Positions 43,499-54,200 of a DNA stretch of 64,000 bases are shown here, piece after piece; position 1 is the stretch's first letter; each line of letters begins with the position of its first letter. The DNA comes from Asterella californica. Lineage: Eukaryota; Streptophyta; Marchantiopsida; Marchantiales; Aytoniaceae. The notes beneath the pieces were generated by a model, which was not told the origin of the DNA, searched no databases, and saw only the letters and a list, made by a program, of their open reading frames with translations. A program made the position numbers and the translations under genes. The DNA lies in NCBI GenBank assembly GCA_036924285.1, contig JAYKYS010000015.1, positions 7,316,001-7,380,000 on the forward strand, read 5' to 3'.

Positions 43499-44971
43499 AT
43501 GGGAAAGCTACCCGTGTTTCATGGGAAGGACAATGAAGATGTAGAACCGTTTGTTCGAGACTTCAAAAGGGGTTGCATCGGAAACAACGTGAGAAGGAAG
43601 GAAGAATGGGTGTTGTTACTGCCAGAGTTTTTAGAAGATTTTGCTCTTACGTGGTATGAAGACCGAGTGAAGAGCCAGACACCTGGTGCAGTTGAGGACA
43701 CATGGGAGACGTTGAGTAATGCACTCATCGAAGAATTTCTTCCAGAAGAGAGTTATGAGAAGCTCATGGTGGAGCTTACTCATTTGAAGCAACGTGACGA
43801 CGAGAAAGTTCGGCAATATGCCGAAAGGGTGGATAAGTTGGAGCAACGGTTTCGGACGGTCCTACGGAAGAGTGGAGACAATGTGGAACTAACGATGGCG
43901 GGGATTGGAGCAGTGCTGACCAAGAACTTGGTGGGAGGGTTGAGACCTTCAATTCGAACCCAAGTGAGGTACGAGAAGCCAGCAACCAAAGCGGAGGCCA
44001 TCAAGATAGCGACAAATATGGAAGAGAGTTTGGATGAAGGAGATATCATCCAACCTCATCATGCTGCTCTGGTGTCAACTCCGACTCCTGGTGTAGCCAC
44101 AACGATCGCACCTGCACCATCACAATTGGTGATTGCTTCAACGTCAGCTCCTACTCCAACGGTGGTGCCAAGACCGTTTGTCCCAACAACGATGTCTACT
44201 GCCACCTCTGATTTTCATGCCGAGCTGAAGAGCATCACTGACACTCTTGCGGATCTCAAGATAAATGTGGTGCAGTTACGAGAATGGAGGAACAAAGGTG
44301 GAGGAGGAGGTCAAAGAGTTTACGACAACAATCCCAACCGAGGAAATCAAGGTAACTTTGGAGGCAACCAAGGTAACTTTGGAGGAATCACTTGTTGGAC
44401 GTGTGGAGGTTCTCATTTCCAGCGAAATTGTCCTAACAACGGAGCAAGAGGTGCCGAAGCTGTCAGAATGAATGTGGGTGGAGGAAATCCATCACAAGGA
44501 CGAGACAAAGGGGTGGCTACTATCGATGTCGTGCGAGATCCCATCTACGAGAAAGGAGAGAGTTCAAACTCTTCTCATGCACCGGTGGAGCTTTTAGCTC
44601 AAGAAAGAAAAAGAACTCGATTTTCTGATGAACCGGTTTTCATGGAGGAGTCAGCAAGTAGAAGTACTCGTTCGAGTAATGTTTCGAGTACACCAAGGGA
44701 GCCAAGAAGGAAGCTGGGGATGGCGGATTTCACCATTTCATCTTCCCAAGCGGGATATGATGTGGTTGAAGATGTGGGTGCTCAGAAAGCCAACATCACT
44801 GTTGGACAACTGATCGCACTTAATCCCAGCTTACGAAGAGAACTCAGAGGAGGACTGAGTTCTAAGAGAAGCAAGAAGAAGAAACCCAAGAGCAAGACGT
44901 CAAAGTCTGTGGGAGTTGGTGTGGTGGATGTGCATGCTTCAGAGGTATGCACTAGGGGCTTCAAAGATTGA
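43499..44971 (+). CDS. gag: Gag of the inner element
   Basis: 490 residues from ATG 43499. The core Gag domain (about 1-185) opens LPVFHGKDNEDVEPFVRDF and has the typical helical capsid region (WYEDRV, LTHLKQRDDEKVRQYAERV). A Pro/Thr/Ala-rich linker (about 185-245) follows. Then come a Gly/Asn-rich section with two exact copies of GNFGGNQ-like units and one zinc knuckle, CWTCGGSHFQRNC (about 300-312). The C-terminus is basic (SKRSKKKKPKSKTSK). Gag forms the virus-like particle and binds genomic RNA. The frame ends within the start of pol, which lies in the +1 phase. Confidence 0.92.
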   Translation: MGKLPVFHGKDNEDVEPFVRDFKRGCIGNNVRRKEEWVLLLPEFLEDFALTWYEDRVKSQTPGAVEDTWETLSNALIEEFLPEESYEKLMVELTHLKQRDDEKVRQYAERVDKLEQRFRTVLRKSGDNVELTMAGIGAVLTKNLVGGLRPSIRTQVRYEKPATKAEAIKIATNMEESLDEGDIIQPHHAALVSTPTPGVATTIAPAPSQLVIASTSAPTPTVVPRPFVPTTMSTATSDFHAELKSITDTLADLKINVVQLREWRNKGGGGGQRVYDNNPNRGNQGNFGGNQGNFGGITCWTCGGSHFQRNCPNNGARGAEAVRMNVGGGNPSQGRDKGVATIDVVRDPIYEKGESSNSSHAPVELLAQERKRTRFSDEPVFMEESASRSTRSSNVSSTPREPRRKLGMADFTISSSQAGYDVVEDVGAQKANITVGQLIALNPSLRRELRGGLSSKRSKKKKPKSKTSKSVGVGVVDVHASEVCTRGFKD

Positions 44972-47900
44972 AGTCCGGTTGAATGGTCACTACGTCTCTG
45001 ACGTATTGGTGGATGGAGGGTCGGCTGTAAACGCCATATCGGAGAGATTGATGAAGAAGTTGGGGATGGAACCAACTCGCCCGGCTAGCATTGTCGTGGG
45101 GATGGCTAACAAGCAACGGGTAAGACCTCTTGGTGTGTTAGAGAAGGTGGTCGTGTCTGTGATGGGAGTTCAAACATTGATGTCCTTTCAAGTGTTAAAG
45201 GACTCTAGTTATGATTTGCTCCTAGGTAGGCCTTGGTTGAGAGCTGTGCGCACCACGGATAGGTGGCACAAGGGATACTTACGAATTGGGCCTAGAGATC
45301 ATAGAGTGATAGTTCCTCTCTCGGGTGTTGGAGTTGTGACTTCTGACTCTGATAGACCCACTAGTGACTACTGGGAATCTGATACGGAGGATGATCAGAG
45401 TGTCTCGGAAGTAGATACTGGGGATTCTTACGACCAAGAATCCTCGTCTGAGGATGAAGGATTTGGTCGAGACGAATCAGTACATCAGCTTAGTGCTATT
45501 GACTTGTTGCCTCGATCAGCAGTGGAGAAAGATCCTGACAAAGAAGAGTTGAGTGAGGCAGAGATTGTGAGAAGACTCTCTACCCTGAAGTTTGGTATCA
45601 ATGTCACTCAAGAAGAGAAAAGTAGATTCCTAGATATATTTCGAAAATATATCCATGTGTTTGCTTTCAGCTACAAGGATTTGAAGGAGGTGACCCTCGA
45701 GACTCATCGAATCGAATTGGAGGAGAACGCAAGACCAGTTCGACAGAAGCAGAGAAGGGTCAATCCTACAACGGCAATGATGGTCAAGGAGGAGATAGAC
45801 AAGTTGAAGGAGGCGAGTTTCATCTATGAGGTGGAGAACTCAGAATGGGTTTCACCCATTGTGATTGTCAAGAAGAAGAATGGTAAGCTGCGAGTGTGCA
45901 TAGACTATAAGAAGCTGAATGCAGTTACCAAGAAGGACTATTATCCTCTACCATTTATAGATGAGATTTTGGAGGAAGTTGCCGGTCATGAGTGGTACAG
46001 CTTTGGTGATGGTTATAGTGGATACAACCAGATCAAGATAGCACAGGAGTACCAGCAGTTGACTACTTTCACTACTCCTTGGGGAACATTTGCATTTCGA
46101 GTGATGCCATTCGGACTGTGTAATGCTCCGGCCACGTTTCAGAGGTTCATGAACAAGGTGTTTGAACCATTCATAGGGAAGTTTGTTCGGGATTTCATTG
46201 ACGATTTCTGTGTGTACGGACGAAAGGAGGACCACTTTGATCATGTGATCAAAGTTTTGCAGCGGTTGGAGCAAGCCAACGCTTCTCTAAATCCAGAGAA
46301 GTGCATCTTTGGCTGCGAAGAAGGTCTGCTGTTAGGGCACATCATTTCCAAGAATGGGATTGCGGTAGATCCTGAGAAGGTGAAGAAGATTGTGGATCTT
46401 CCATTTCCGATCAACTTGACAAAGTTGAGGCAGTTTCTTGGCATGGTTGGATATTATCGTAGGTTTGTCTTTTCCTTCTCAAACAAAGCAATAGCTTTGA
46501 CTATGTACATGAAGAAGGGAGTTGATTTTGACTTGATAGTGCATGATCAGAAGGCAAAGGAAGCATTTGAGGAGCTGAAAAAGGCATTAGTGACAGCTCC
46601 TATACTTGCTAAACCTGAGTGGAGTAAAGCATTTATTCTGTATACGGATGCCTCCAATGTAGCAATCGGATGTACATTAAGTCAGCTAGATGGAGATGCG
46701 CATGATCATCCTATAGCTTATGCTAGTAGGCAGATGGTTCCAGCGGAGAAGAATTACTCCGTGACTGAACGAGAAGGATTAGCGGTGATCTTTGGATTGA
46801 AGAAATTCCGACATTACTTGCTAGGAGGGAAATTTTCCATAGTCACAGATCACAAGGCTTTAAAGTATATCTTTAATAAGCCTAATGCCGAAGGTCGTAT
46901 TGCTCGTTGGAAGATCCTTCTAACAGAATACGATTATGTGATCGAAGATAGACCAGGAAAAAAGCATGCGAATGCTGATCTTTTGTCGAGGGCTTATGAT
47001 GATGAGGGAGAAGAACCGTTTGATGATTCATTTCCAGACGAACATCTGATGACCATCACAAGCATTGAGGAGATACCGGACGAGTACAAGGAAATCTGGA
47101 GTTTCCTTACAGATGGCTCTTTTCCAGAAGGTATGCATACCCGAGAACGTAACGCGTTGATCAAGAGATGCAAACCTTACACCATGGTGGAGGGAATTCT
47201 ATTTCATCAAGGAGCAGATGGCTTACTAAGGAGAGCAGTTGGTCAGAAGGAGGCGTTCAAGCTGATGCACGAGTTTCACGATGGCACTGTTTGCGGAGGT
47301 CACTTTGCTGGTAAGATAACAGCTTTCAAGATTTTGGATGCGGGTTATCACTGGAGAGGGATTTTCAAGGAGTGTTTAGACTATTGCAAAACTTGCGATG
47401 TATGTCAAGCATTTGCTCTGAAGTCTACTAGAACACCTCCGTTAAGATCAATTCCAATATTAGGACCATTTGAGAAGTGGGGTATTGACTTTGTAGGTCC
47501 TCTCAATAAGACACCTCGAGGAAATAGATACATTGTAGTCGCCACTGACTATTGTACCAAGTGGGTAGAGGCTAGACCTTTGAGAGAGACCAATGAAACA
47601 GAAGTCGGTAGATTCTTATGGGAGAGGATCATCACCAGATTTGGATGTCCGTTAGAGTTGGTCTCGGATAGAGGAGGAGAGTTTGTAGGGAGCATGACTA
47701 CTGCTATGCTACAACACTTTTCTATCAAGGCACGAGTAACGACCTCATACAAGCCAAATGCTAATGGTCTTGCGGAGAAGACCAATCTTACACTTTGTAT
47801 GATGCTCGCCAAAGATGCTGGTGTTGAGACTGCGAAACATACTTGGGATAAGAGGCTACATGCCATCTTATGGGAGTACCGAACGACAACAAAGACTTCT

Positions 47901-48386
47901 ACTGGGTACTCTCCATTTCGACTGGTTTATGGAGTGGAGTCCAAGTTGCCCATCCAATTCGAATTGGATACTTTTCAAACTATTCAACGAAAGTTGAAGA
48001 GGTCGAGAGGAGAAGACGTGGTCAGATCAAGAAGGGAGCAACTCATGGAGTTGGAAGAGACCCGAGCGGTAGCAATGATCCGGATGGAACGAGCTCAGGC
48101 GTATCAAAAGAAGAGTTACGACAAACGGTTGGGCAAGAGGGAGGTAAAACCTTTTCAAGTCGGAGATTGGGTTATGTTGTATGATGCTATCAGATTCAAG
48201 AGGGCTAGGAAGAAGTTTCTTCCGAGATATTTTGGTCCTTTTGTTGTAGATAAGGTGTGGAGCAACTTCACATATGACCTTCAGGAGCTGGGAGGAAGGA
48301 GATTCGATCGGGTAAATCATGACAAGTTGAAGTTGTTTCATCAACGAAAGTTCTCTCTTCACTCCGAGGACGGAGCGAAAATTTAG
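44916..48386 (+). CDS. pol: Pol of the inner element
   Basis: 1156 codons counted from TTG 44916; the first ATG is a few codons on. It overlaps the gag end by 56 bases in the +1 frame, so expression needs +1 frameshifting, splicing or re-initiation. Domains: aspartic protease with VDGGSAVN (32-39; DGG replaces DTG); reverse transcriptase with PFGLCNAPATF and FIDDF (Asp429, Asp430); RNase H with LYTDASNVAIG (about 575-585); integrase zinc finger (about 787-830); integrase core with Asp858, Asp918 and Glu954 (D-35-E exact). The end, YFGPFVVDKVW and then RVNHDKLKLFH, has no chromodomain. This places it outside chromoviruses, near the Athila/Tat side. All checked catalytic residues are intact. 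Confidence 0.93.
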   Translation: MVWWMCMLQRYALGASKIEVRLNGHYVSDVLVDGGSAVNAISERLMKKLGMEPTRPASIVVGMANKQRVRPLGVLEKVVVSVMGVQTLMSFQVLKDSSYDLLLGRPWLRAVRTTDRWHKGYLRIGPRDHRVIVPLSGVGVVTSDSDRPTSDYWESDTEDDQSVSEVDTGDSYDQESSSEDEGFGRDESVHQLSAIDLLPRSAVEKDPDKEELSEAEIVRRLSTLKFGINVTQEEKSRFLDIFRKYIHVFAFSYKDLKEVTLETHRIELEENARPVRQKQRRVNPTTAMMVKEEIDKLKEASFIYEVENSEWVSPIVIVKKKNGKLRVCIDYKKLNAVTKKDYYPLPFIDEILEEVAGHEWYSFGDGYSGYNQIKIAQEYQQLTTFTTPWGTFAFRVMPFGLCNAPATFQRFMNKVFEPFIGKFVRDFIDDFCVYGRKEDHFDHVIKVLQRLEQANASLNPEKCIFGCEEGLLLGHIISKNGIAVDPEKVKKIVDLPFPINLTKLRQFLGMVGYYRRFVFSFSNKAIALTMYMKKGVDFDLIVHDQKAKEAFEELKKALVTAPILAKPEWSKAFILYTDASNVAIGCTLSQLDGDAHDHPIAYASRQMVPAEKNYSVTEREGLAVIFGLKKFRHYLLGGKFSIVTDHKALKYIFNKPNAEGRIARWKILLTEYDYVIEDRPGKKHANADLLSRAYDDEGEEPFDDSFPDEHLMTITSIEEIPDEYKEIWSFLTDGSFPEGMHTRERNALIKRCKPYTMVEGILFHQGADGLLRRAVGQKEAFKLMHEFHDGTVCGGHFAGKITAFKILDAGYHWRGIFKECLDYCKTCDVCQAFALKSTRTPPLRSIPILGPFEKWGIDFVGPLNKTPRGNRYIVVATDYCTKWVEARPLRETNETEVGRFLWERIITRFGCPLELVSDRGGEFVGSMTTAMLQHFSIKARVTTSYKPNANGLAEKTNLTLCMMLAKDAGVETAKHTWDKRLHAILWEYRTTTKTSTGYSPFRLVYGVESKLPIQFELDTFQTIQRKLKRSRGEDVVRSRREQLMELEETRAVAMIRMERAQAYQKKSYDKRLGKREVKPFQVGDWVMLYDAIRFKRARKKFLPRYFGPFVVDKVWSNFTYDLQELGGRRFDRVNHDKLKLFHQRKFSLHSEDGAKI

Positions 48387-48399
48387 TCCGGGGGTAAAA
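48387..48399 (+). other. Polypurine tract of the inner element
   Basis: GTCCGGGGGTAAAA directly precedes the right LTR and is the likely plus-strand primer. Confidence 0.7.
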
Positions 48400-49314
48400 T
48401 GTAACGACCTATGTTACACATAGGAAGTTTATCTATTAGTAAGGTGTTTAGTTCTAACTAAGTGTTGAGAATGTTTATTTGCTGCCAAAGTACTTTTAGG
48501 AGATATCAAGTTAGTCATGACTAGCTAAAAGTTAGTTATGGTTAAACTTAGCTGTACTTTTGGCAGAATTCAGATATTTGCTAAAGAGTGAGCACTACTA
48601 TCTTGTCATCTTGTCTAAAAGGTAGAAAGGAGGTGGAAAGTATCTCTTATCTCCTTTTTGACTTGATATTAGTGGTTGGATTAAAGTTGTGGACTTTGTG
48701 GGCATTAAAAACAAGAAGAGATTCCACATGTTTCCTTTTTAGTGGGTCCTAGTGTAGGGGGGGGTGGAAATTCGAGATTCCTTGAGAATATTCCAGAATC
48801 CTTCTAGAAGTTGTTGACTTTGAAGGAATAAGCCCATGTGAAAAGGTAAAAAGCCCATGTGATCAATGCTTTTACCTTAAGTAATATCTTAGTAAAACCC
48901 GGTAAAAGTAGTTACGGCTGAGTTACCGGAGGGTACCAAAGTAAAAACCTAGAATGTATAAATAGAGGAGTAGGGAAGAGCTCCTCATCCTTGTTTTCAC
49001 ATTGTCGTAATGACAACTTGAGTAATATAGAGAGTGTGGGATATTTTTAGCATGTGAGAACTTGAGAGACGTCGTTAGAATGGAGGATTTTAGTGGATGA
49101 GATTATGGAGATTTTAGTTGATAAGTTTGTGGGTGTATGAATGAGAGTGAACTTAGCATTTTTCCCTTCAAGATTCATGGTGTGCTTCCATCAAAGCCAT
49201 CAGAGGTGACCCCTGAGTGAGAGACAGGCCCGACAGTTGCAGATTCGTGGATGACAATCGTGGAGGTTGAGAGATCGGGGGGTAGTTGATCGTTAGGACC
49301 GCGGAGGGTTTACA
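48400..49314 (+). repeat. 3' LTR of the inner element
   Basis: 915 bp, partner of 40551-41465. TATA box at 48957-48965. It is followed by the GGAC duplication and the rest of the interrupted giant LTR. Confidence 0.95.
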
Positions 49315-49707
49315 GGACAGCCTTCTGGAGGTGTGAGAAGACGAGCTAAACCCCTAGAAGACGAGAATCGCTTCGGGAAGATGGTATCGAGAAGACTGGA
49401 AGAAGCAACCTGGAAGCAGGAAGATCGTCTTCCCGAGCTTCTCTGTGAATAGTTGTGTGATATTTTAGTTGGTAGTTGTTTGTTTAGGTCTAGAGCACCA
49501 TTTGGCGTATCTGGAAGACGTATTGTTTTGTGTGGTTTTGTGAGAAGACGGGATTTCTAGGCAAAACCCGTGTGTTTGTGTGTTTGAACAGATCTTAGAA
49601 CTTAGAGCAGCGTTACTTGTGCAAATCCTCTGTGGGAACGATATCTTGTATACTAAATGGGCAAAAGGAGAAATCCTTCGTCACTACATATAGTGAGGAA
49701 CCATTTT

Positions 49708-49725
49708 TGGCGCCGCTGCCGGGGA
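49708..49725 (+). other. Primer binding site, tRNA-Asp, of the giant-LTR element
   Basis: TGGCGCCGCTGCCGGGGA lies 19 bases after the LTR. It matches the aspartate-tRNA primer site known from Athila-type elements apart from one C for T. Confidence 0.82.
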
Positions 49726-50071
49726 TTTCATTTTAGTAACTTCTGTTCTAAGCTTCCTGGATCTGTGTGCCATTAGTTAGGTTCATTTCGAACTAACTTC
49801 GATTGTAGATTGAATGTGTTGTGGGACTCTATCTTGCTAGAAGACAGGAACCGCAACCAGAAGCTGAAGAGATACATCAGGGAGAGTTGGAAGAAGCCGC
49901 TTCCCTGCTTCCAAGAGTTTCTTGGAAGACTCGATCTTGGAAGATTGCAGTGAGTGCAACCAGAAGCAGGAGAAGAAGACGTTCTGAACTTGTGATCGGT
50001 TGTTCAGTCATTTGGTCTCCCGGATCTAGTGGTAGAGAAAAGAGAGACCTCTGTTCTCATTACTCTGGTGG

Positions 50072-51151
50072 ATGCCTCCGACCGGAGGAAGAAGCAGAAG
50101 ACGCACGGGTAAAAATCCTGAGTGGGTTAACTCACCCCAGCGAACCGCTTCTAGAGAGCAGCGGATATCCCTGAGACACCAAAGGAAAGAAGAAGAGCTC
50201 AGGAAGATCCGATCGGTAGAGTTGGAAGAGCCTTCCATATCGAGCATAATCTTTGGCGAAGACAGAAGCCAACCGGGTGATCACGTGTATAAAGTAGATT
50301 TCGGTACTGGTTACTCGGAAGACGTCTTCCCAAGTGCGGGAGAAGCTTCTCAAGGTGAGGGAAGACTGGAGGGGATTGTTCCAGACGTCTCGGGAGGTAG
50401 CAGTGACAGTAGCTCTGACTCAGAAGACGATCTTCGTGATTCAGACAGGCCTGGACCTTCGAGAAAACCATCTCCACCACCTGGACCTGAAGAAGAAAGA
50501 AGTTGGCAGTCGCACCAGCCGGCAGTCGACATGGCTTCCCATACTCGGCAGAAGTACCATCCGTACGACGATGATGATGATGCGGACGACTTCATCACGA
50601 TGTTCGAGACCATCTCTAGATCCAACAAAGAAGACGCTGATGTTGACAGACTCCGTGTATTTCCCAGTTTGATCAAAGGAAAAGGAAGGAAGTGGATGAG
50701 TAAAACGTTGGATGATGTTGTAGTAATGGCCGCTTGGGCTACTCTGAAGACAGCTTTTCTGAAGAGGTTCAGAGGAGTGGGCTACGATCGTATGACCCTC
50801 ATAGAACTTCAGAGGCTCGAACGAAAGAAGAAAGAGACACTGCGGGATTACACAGAGAGGTTTGAAGACCTCTTGGATCACATCCCTCAGAACCAAGGAA
50901 GACCCGGCTACTGTGCTCAGCAAGCTGTGGACTGGTACTTGGGAGGATTGTCTCAGGATATGGAATTGTACTGCAGAAGAGGAGGAGGTGATGATTTAGC
51001 AGAAGTACAGAAGCATGCCGAGCAGTATGAAACCTCGAGTATCACTCGGAATATGACGAAAGACAGAGGGAAGACCTCGAAGAAGTCCAAGAAGTCGAAG
51101 AAGTCTTCCCGGAAGTCCAAGAAGAAGTCCAAGTCTACTGAAACTGAATAA
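50072..51151 (+). CDS. gag: Gag of the giant-LTR element
   Basis: 359 residues from ATG 50072. A basic N-terminus (GGRSRRRTGK) is followed by an acidic, Ser-rich disordered part (about 95-150, with SSDSSSDSEDD). The Gag capsid-type domain (about 165-310) has KWMSKTLDDVVVMAAWATL, FLKRFRGVGYDRMTLIELQ and LRDYTERFEDLLDHIPQ. The C-terminus is a Lys/Ser tract (KKSKKSKKSSRKSKKKSKS). No zinc knuckle is in this frame: all three are encoded at the start of the following pol frame, which is +1 relative to gag and open through the junction. So the nucleocapsid part is made only in a Gag-Pol fusion, or by another mechanism. About 340 bases separate gag from the primer site. Confidence 0.88.
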   Translation: MPPTGGRSRRRTGKNPEWVNSPQRTASREQRISLRHQRKEEELRKIRSVELEEPSISSIIFGEDRSQPGDHVYKVDFGTGYSEDVFPSAGEASQGEGRLEGIVPDVSGGSSDSSSDSEDDLRDSDRPGPSRKPSPPPGPEEERSWQSHQPAVDMASHTRQKYHPYDDDDDADDFITMFETISRSNKEDADVDRLRVFPSLIKGKGRKWMSKTLDDVVVMAAWATLKTAFLKRFRGVGYDRMTLIELQRLERKKKETLRDYTERFEDLLDHIPQNQGRPGYCAQQAVDWYLGGLSQDMELYCRRGGGDDLAEVQKHAEQYETSSITRNMTKDRGKTSKKSKKSKKSSRKSKKKSKSTETE

Positions 51152-51275
51152 CAGTGATTCGGAAGTATCTTCTACTTCTGAAGAGTCTACTGTCGAAAGT
51201 TCAGAATCCGAATCTGAACAAGAGAAGAAGACGCGGAAGAAGAAGAAGGAGAAGACGCGAGCAAGGGAGGAAGTT

Positions 51276-54200
51276 GTGCAGAAGATGCCTCAAACTCAGA
51301 TCATACAATCTGCACCTGATCCCCGTATCGATGAGGTTCTGAAGCAGTTTGCCGACCTGAAAGTTCATCTTCTGAACCAGAAGGATAAGCGGAAGCAGCC
51401 TACGGCTTCCCGGCCAAACCTTTGGTGCAACCTTTGTAACTCTTCTGGACACACCAGAGATCAGTGTACGCAGGACCAAGCTGTCAACTGGGCAGGATGG
51501 GAAGAAGACGACGAAGGATATCTACACGATCCCAGTGGGGAAACCTGCTATAGGATCGAGACGATCCAACCCTTCACTCCTACGCCTCCCGTCCAATATA
51601 ATCGTTATGTACCGAGGGATAGAGCTAGCAATGTACAGACCAGGACACCCTGGCAGCCTTCTTCATCACAACGACCTCTCAACCCTCTTCCTGGAGCGTG
51701 CAATAATTGTGGAGAGACAGGACACTGGTGGTCCACCTGTCCTCATCCGAGAAGACAGATTGGGCAAGTACCCTTGTGTGGGAACTGTAAGGAAGCCGGT
51801 CATTTCACAGGGAATTGTCCTCAGACCTTACGACCCCGACAAATGGTGAGATTTGCAGATACCACATCTCCTGCAGAAGCTGCATCATCTTCTAAGCTCG
51901 AGTTAGCAGTGGTACAGCACATCACGGTAGAAGAAGAAGATCCTGGGGATTGTACGGATTTTCTCCATATCGAGGAAGACGAACCAGACCCCGGGAAGCG
52001 CGAAGGAAAGGAACCTCAGCTGCAGAAGACGACTGCAGCTCAGAAGATGAAGACACCTGAAGAAGCGTCATCTCTCACTTTGACGGATGGTACTGTTTGG
52101 AATCCTGACCCGAATTCAGATAGTTGGCCTCCGGAGGAAGTTTTGGATGAAGCTGTGTTCAAGGTAAGTACCAGAAGCAAAGGGAAGTCAGAATCTCGTC
52201 AGAAGGACATCAAGAAGAAGAAGCAGCGAAAGGAGAGGTCATCTTCTCCTGAGCGGCCGTCTTCTCCTACTTACGACCGAGAAGATCCGAAGTACTTTGC
52301 TCCTGACATAAGACGAGAGGTTGAAGCGATCATGCAAGAAGAGCTGGAGAAGAGACGGAAGATAGTACAGCAGCTTCCTACACCGACTACGGCAACACCT
52401 GTCTCACGGGAACAGCCCCCAGTCGAGGGAAGACACTCTTCTGGTCTTCCACCTAAGGAAGCAGCTACTACATCTTCTCTGTTGGAAACACCAGTCACTC
52501 TTCTGAAAAGATCTCCGTACGACTTCTTGCGAGACTTGTGGAATCAGAAGGCGGATGTGACCTTCCAACAGCTGTTGGATGACAACGCTGGTTACAGGAA
52601 GTTGTTACAATCTGTGCTTCGAGGATCGAGGAAGAGGAGGGCAGCTAAACTTCCCACGAGCACCCCGATCCTAAGGGTAGAGCATGAGGACTTGGGAGCC
52701 CCAGAACTTGATATGGAGATCCATGGCTGTCTTCTGAAGAAGGTACCCATTGATTCCGGCTCCGGAGTTAACATCATGACTGAAGAAACGGCGCATGCCC
52801 TAGGCTTCACTGAGTTCCAGCCTACTCCAAGAATTCTCAGAATGGCGGACCAGACCAGAAGAACACCTCTGGGGCAACTGAAAGATGTCCTCACGGTAAT
52901 TGGTGGAGTATCTTTTTATCTCACTTACATCATTTTGCAACCTGTAGCTAAGGTTGGGTATCAGGTGTTGATAGGAAGACCATGGCTGTATGCTGCAAAT
53001 GTAAATACCGATTGGAGAAGACATCGTTTGAGATTTCCCAATCCGACACCCAAGCCAGGTGAGAAGGCTAAGGTCTCGCTTCCTTGGATCAAGATTGGAC
53101 ACCAAGGTGAAACTCCGTCTACGACAGAGGGGTACACTTCAGAAGACTCGGCTGCGTCTTCTGACAGTGATGAACGGTATAATGAGTTTATGGTGAATAA
53201 CGTGTGTGCTACAGAAGTAGCAGAGAAAGTGGACGATGTGGTCTGTGGATACATTGAGTGCTACGAGATTGCGGAAGAAGAGCTTCCAGAAGACGAGAAT
53301 ACCGTCTTCCCTTCGGAAGATCCGATAGTTGGTCTTCCAGAAGACGAAAGTACCGTCTTCCCTTTGGAAGATCCGATAGTTGGTCTTCCAGAAGACGAAT
53401 CCGAACTAGAAGAAGCTCCCAAACCGGAATACTTTGGTGCCAGTGAGTACAGTCACACTGAAGGAATGGTGAACCCGGATGATCTCCAAGAGGTGGAGGT
53501 TGCTCCTGGGAAGAAGCTGAAGCTTTCCAAGGTGATCGAGGGCCAGCAGTTGGAAGACTTTCGAGAACGTCTGACGGAGTTCCAGGATGTCTTCGTGTGG
53601 ACCATAGAAGACATGAAGGGCATACCTCGAGAATTGGGAGAGCATCGCATCGACTTGCTAGAAGGCGTTGTTCCTGCACGGCAGAGGCAGTACCGGCTCA
53701 ACCCCAAGTACTCGCTTCTGGTGAAGGACCAGATTGACCAATACCTGAAGGCAGGCGTCATCTTCCCGGTACTTAGTAGTGAGTGGGTAGCTCCTATTGT
53801 CATCGTGCCAAAGAAGCAGACAGGGAAGATCCGAGTGTGTCAGGACTTCCGGAAGCTGAACTTGGCCACGAAGAAGGATCATCATCCCTTACCATTCACC
53901 GACTCTGTGTTAGACCAAGTAGCAGGACATGAGTTCTACAGCTTCCTAGATGGGTATTCTGGGTACAACCAAGTTTCAATCAGGGAAGAAGACAAGTCGA
54001 AAACCACTTTCACTACTGATTGGGGCACGTACGCGTACAATCAAATGCCGTTTGGTTTATGCAACGCACCCGCCACGTTCCAGCGGTTGATGATTACAAT
54101 CTTCAAGGAGTATCTTCGCACCTTTATGGAGATTTTCTTAGATGATTTCTGTGTGTTTGGATCGAGAGAAGACCACTTGATATTTCTGAGGAAGTGTTTT

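Larger units (their letters stand above)
40551..49314 (+). mobile_element. Inner Ty3-type retrotransposon with accessory small frames
   Basis: An 8764-bp element with two 915-bp LTRs that differ at one position I can see (G at 41407, A at 49256). Ends are TGTAACG and GTTTACA. It has a tRNA-Glu-type primer site, a 2-kb leader with tandem repeats and two small frames, a gag frame, a pol frame in the +1 phase and a purine tract. Pol lacks a chromodomain. All catalytic motifs are intact, so this is the youngest and probably still competent insertion of the nest. Confidence 0.96.
36411..49688 (+). repeat. Giant 5' LTR, split by the nested element
   Basis: The LTR consists of 36411-40550 (4140 bp) and 49319-49688 (370 bp), together 4510 bp, exactly the length of the uninterrupted right LTR. 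The interruption is the inner element plus a 4-bp duplication. Confidence 0.95.
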
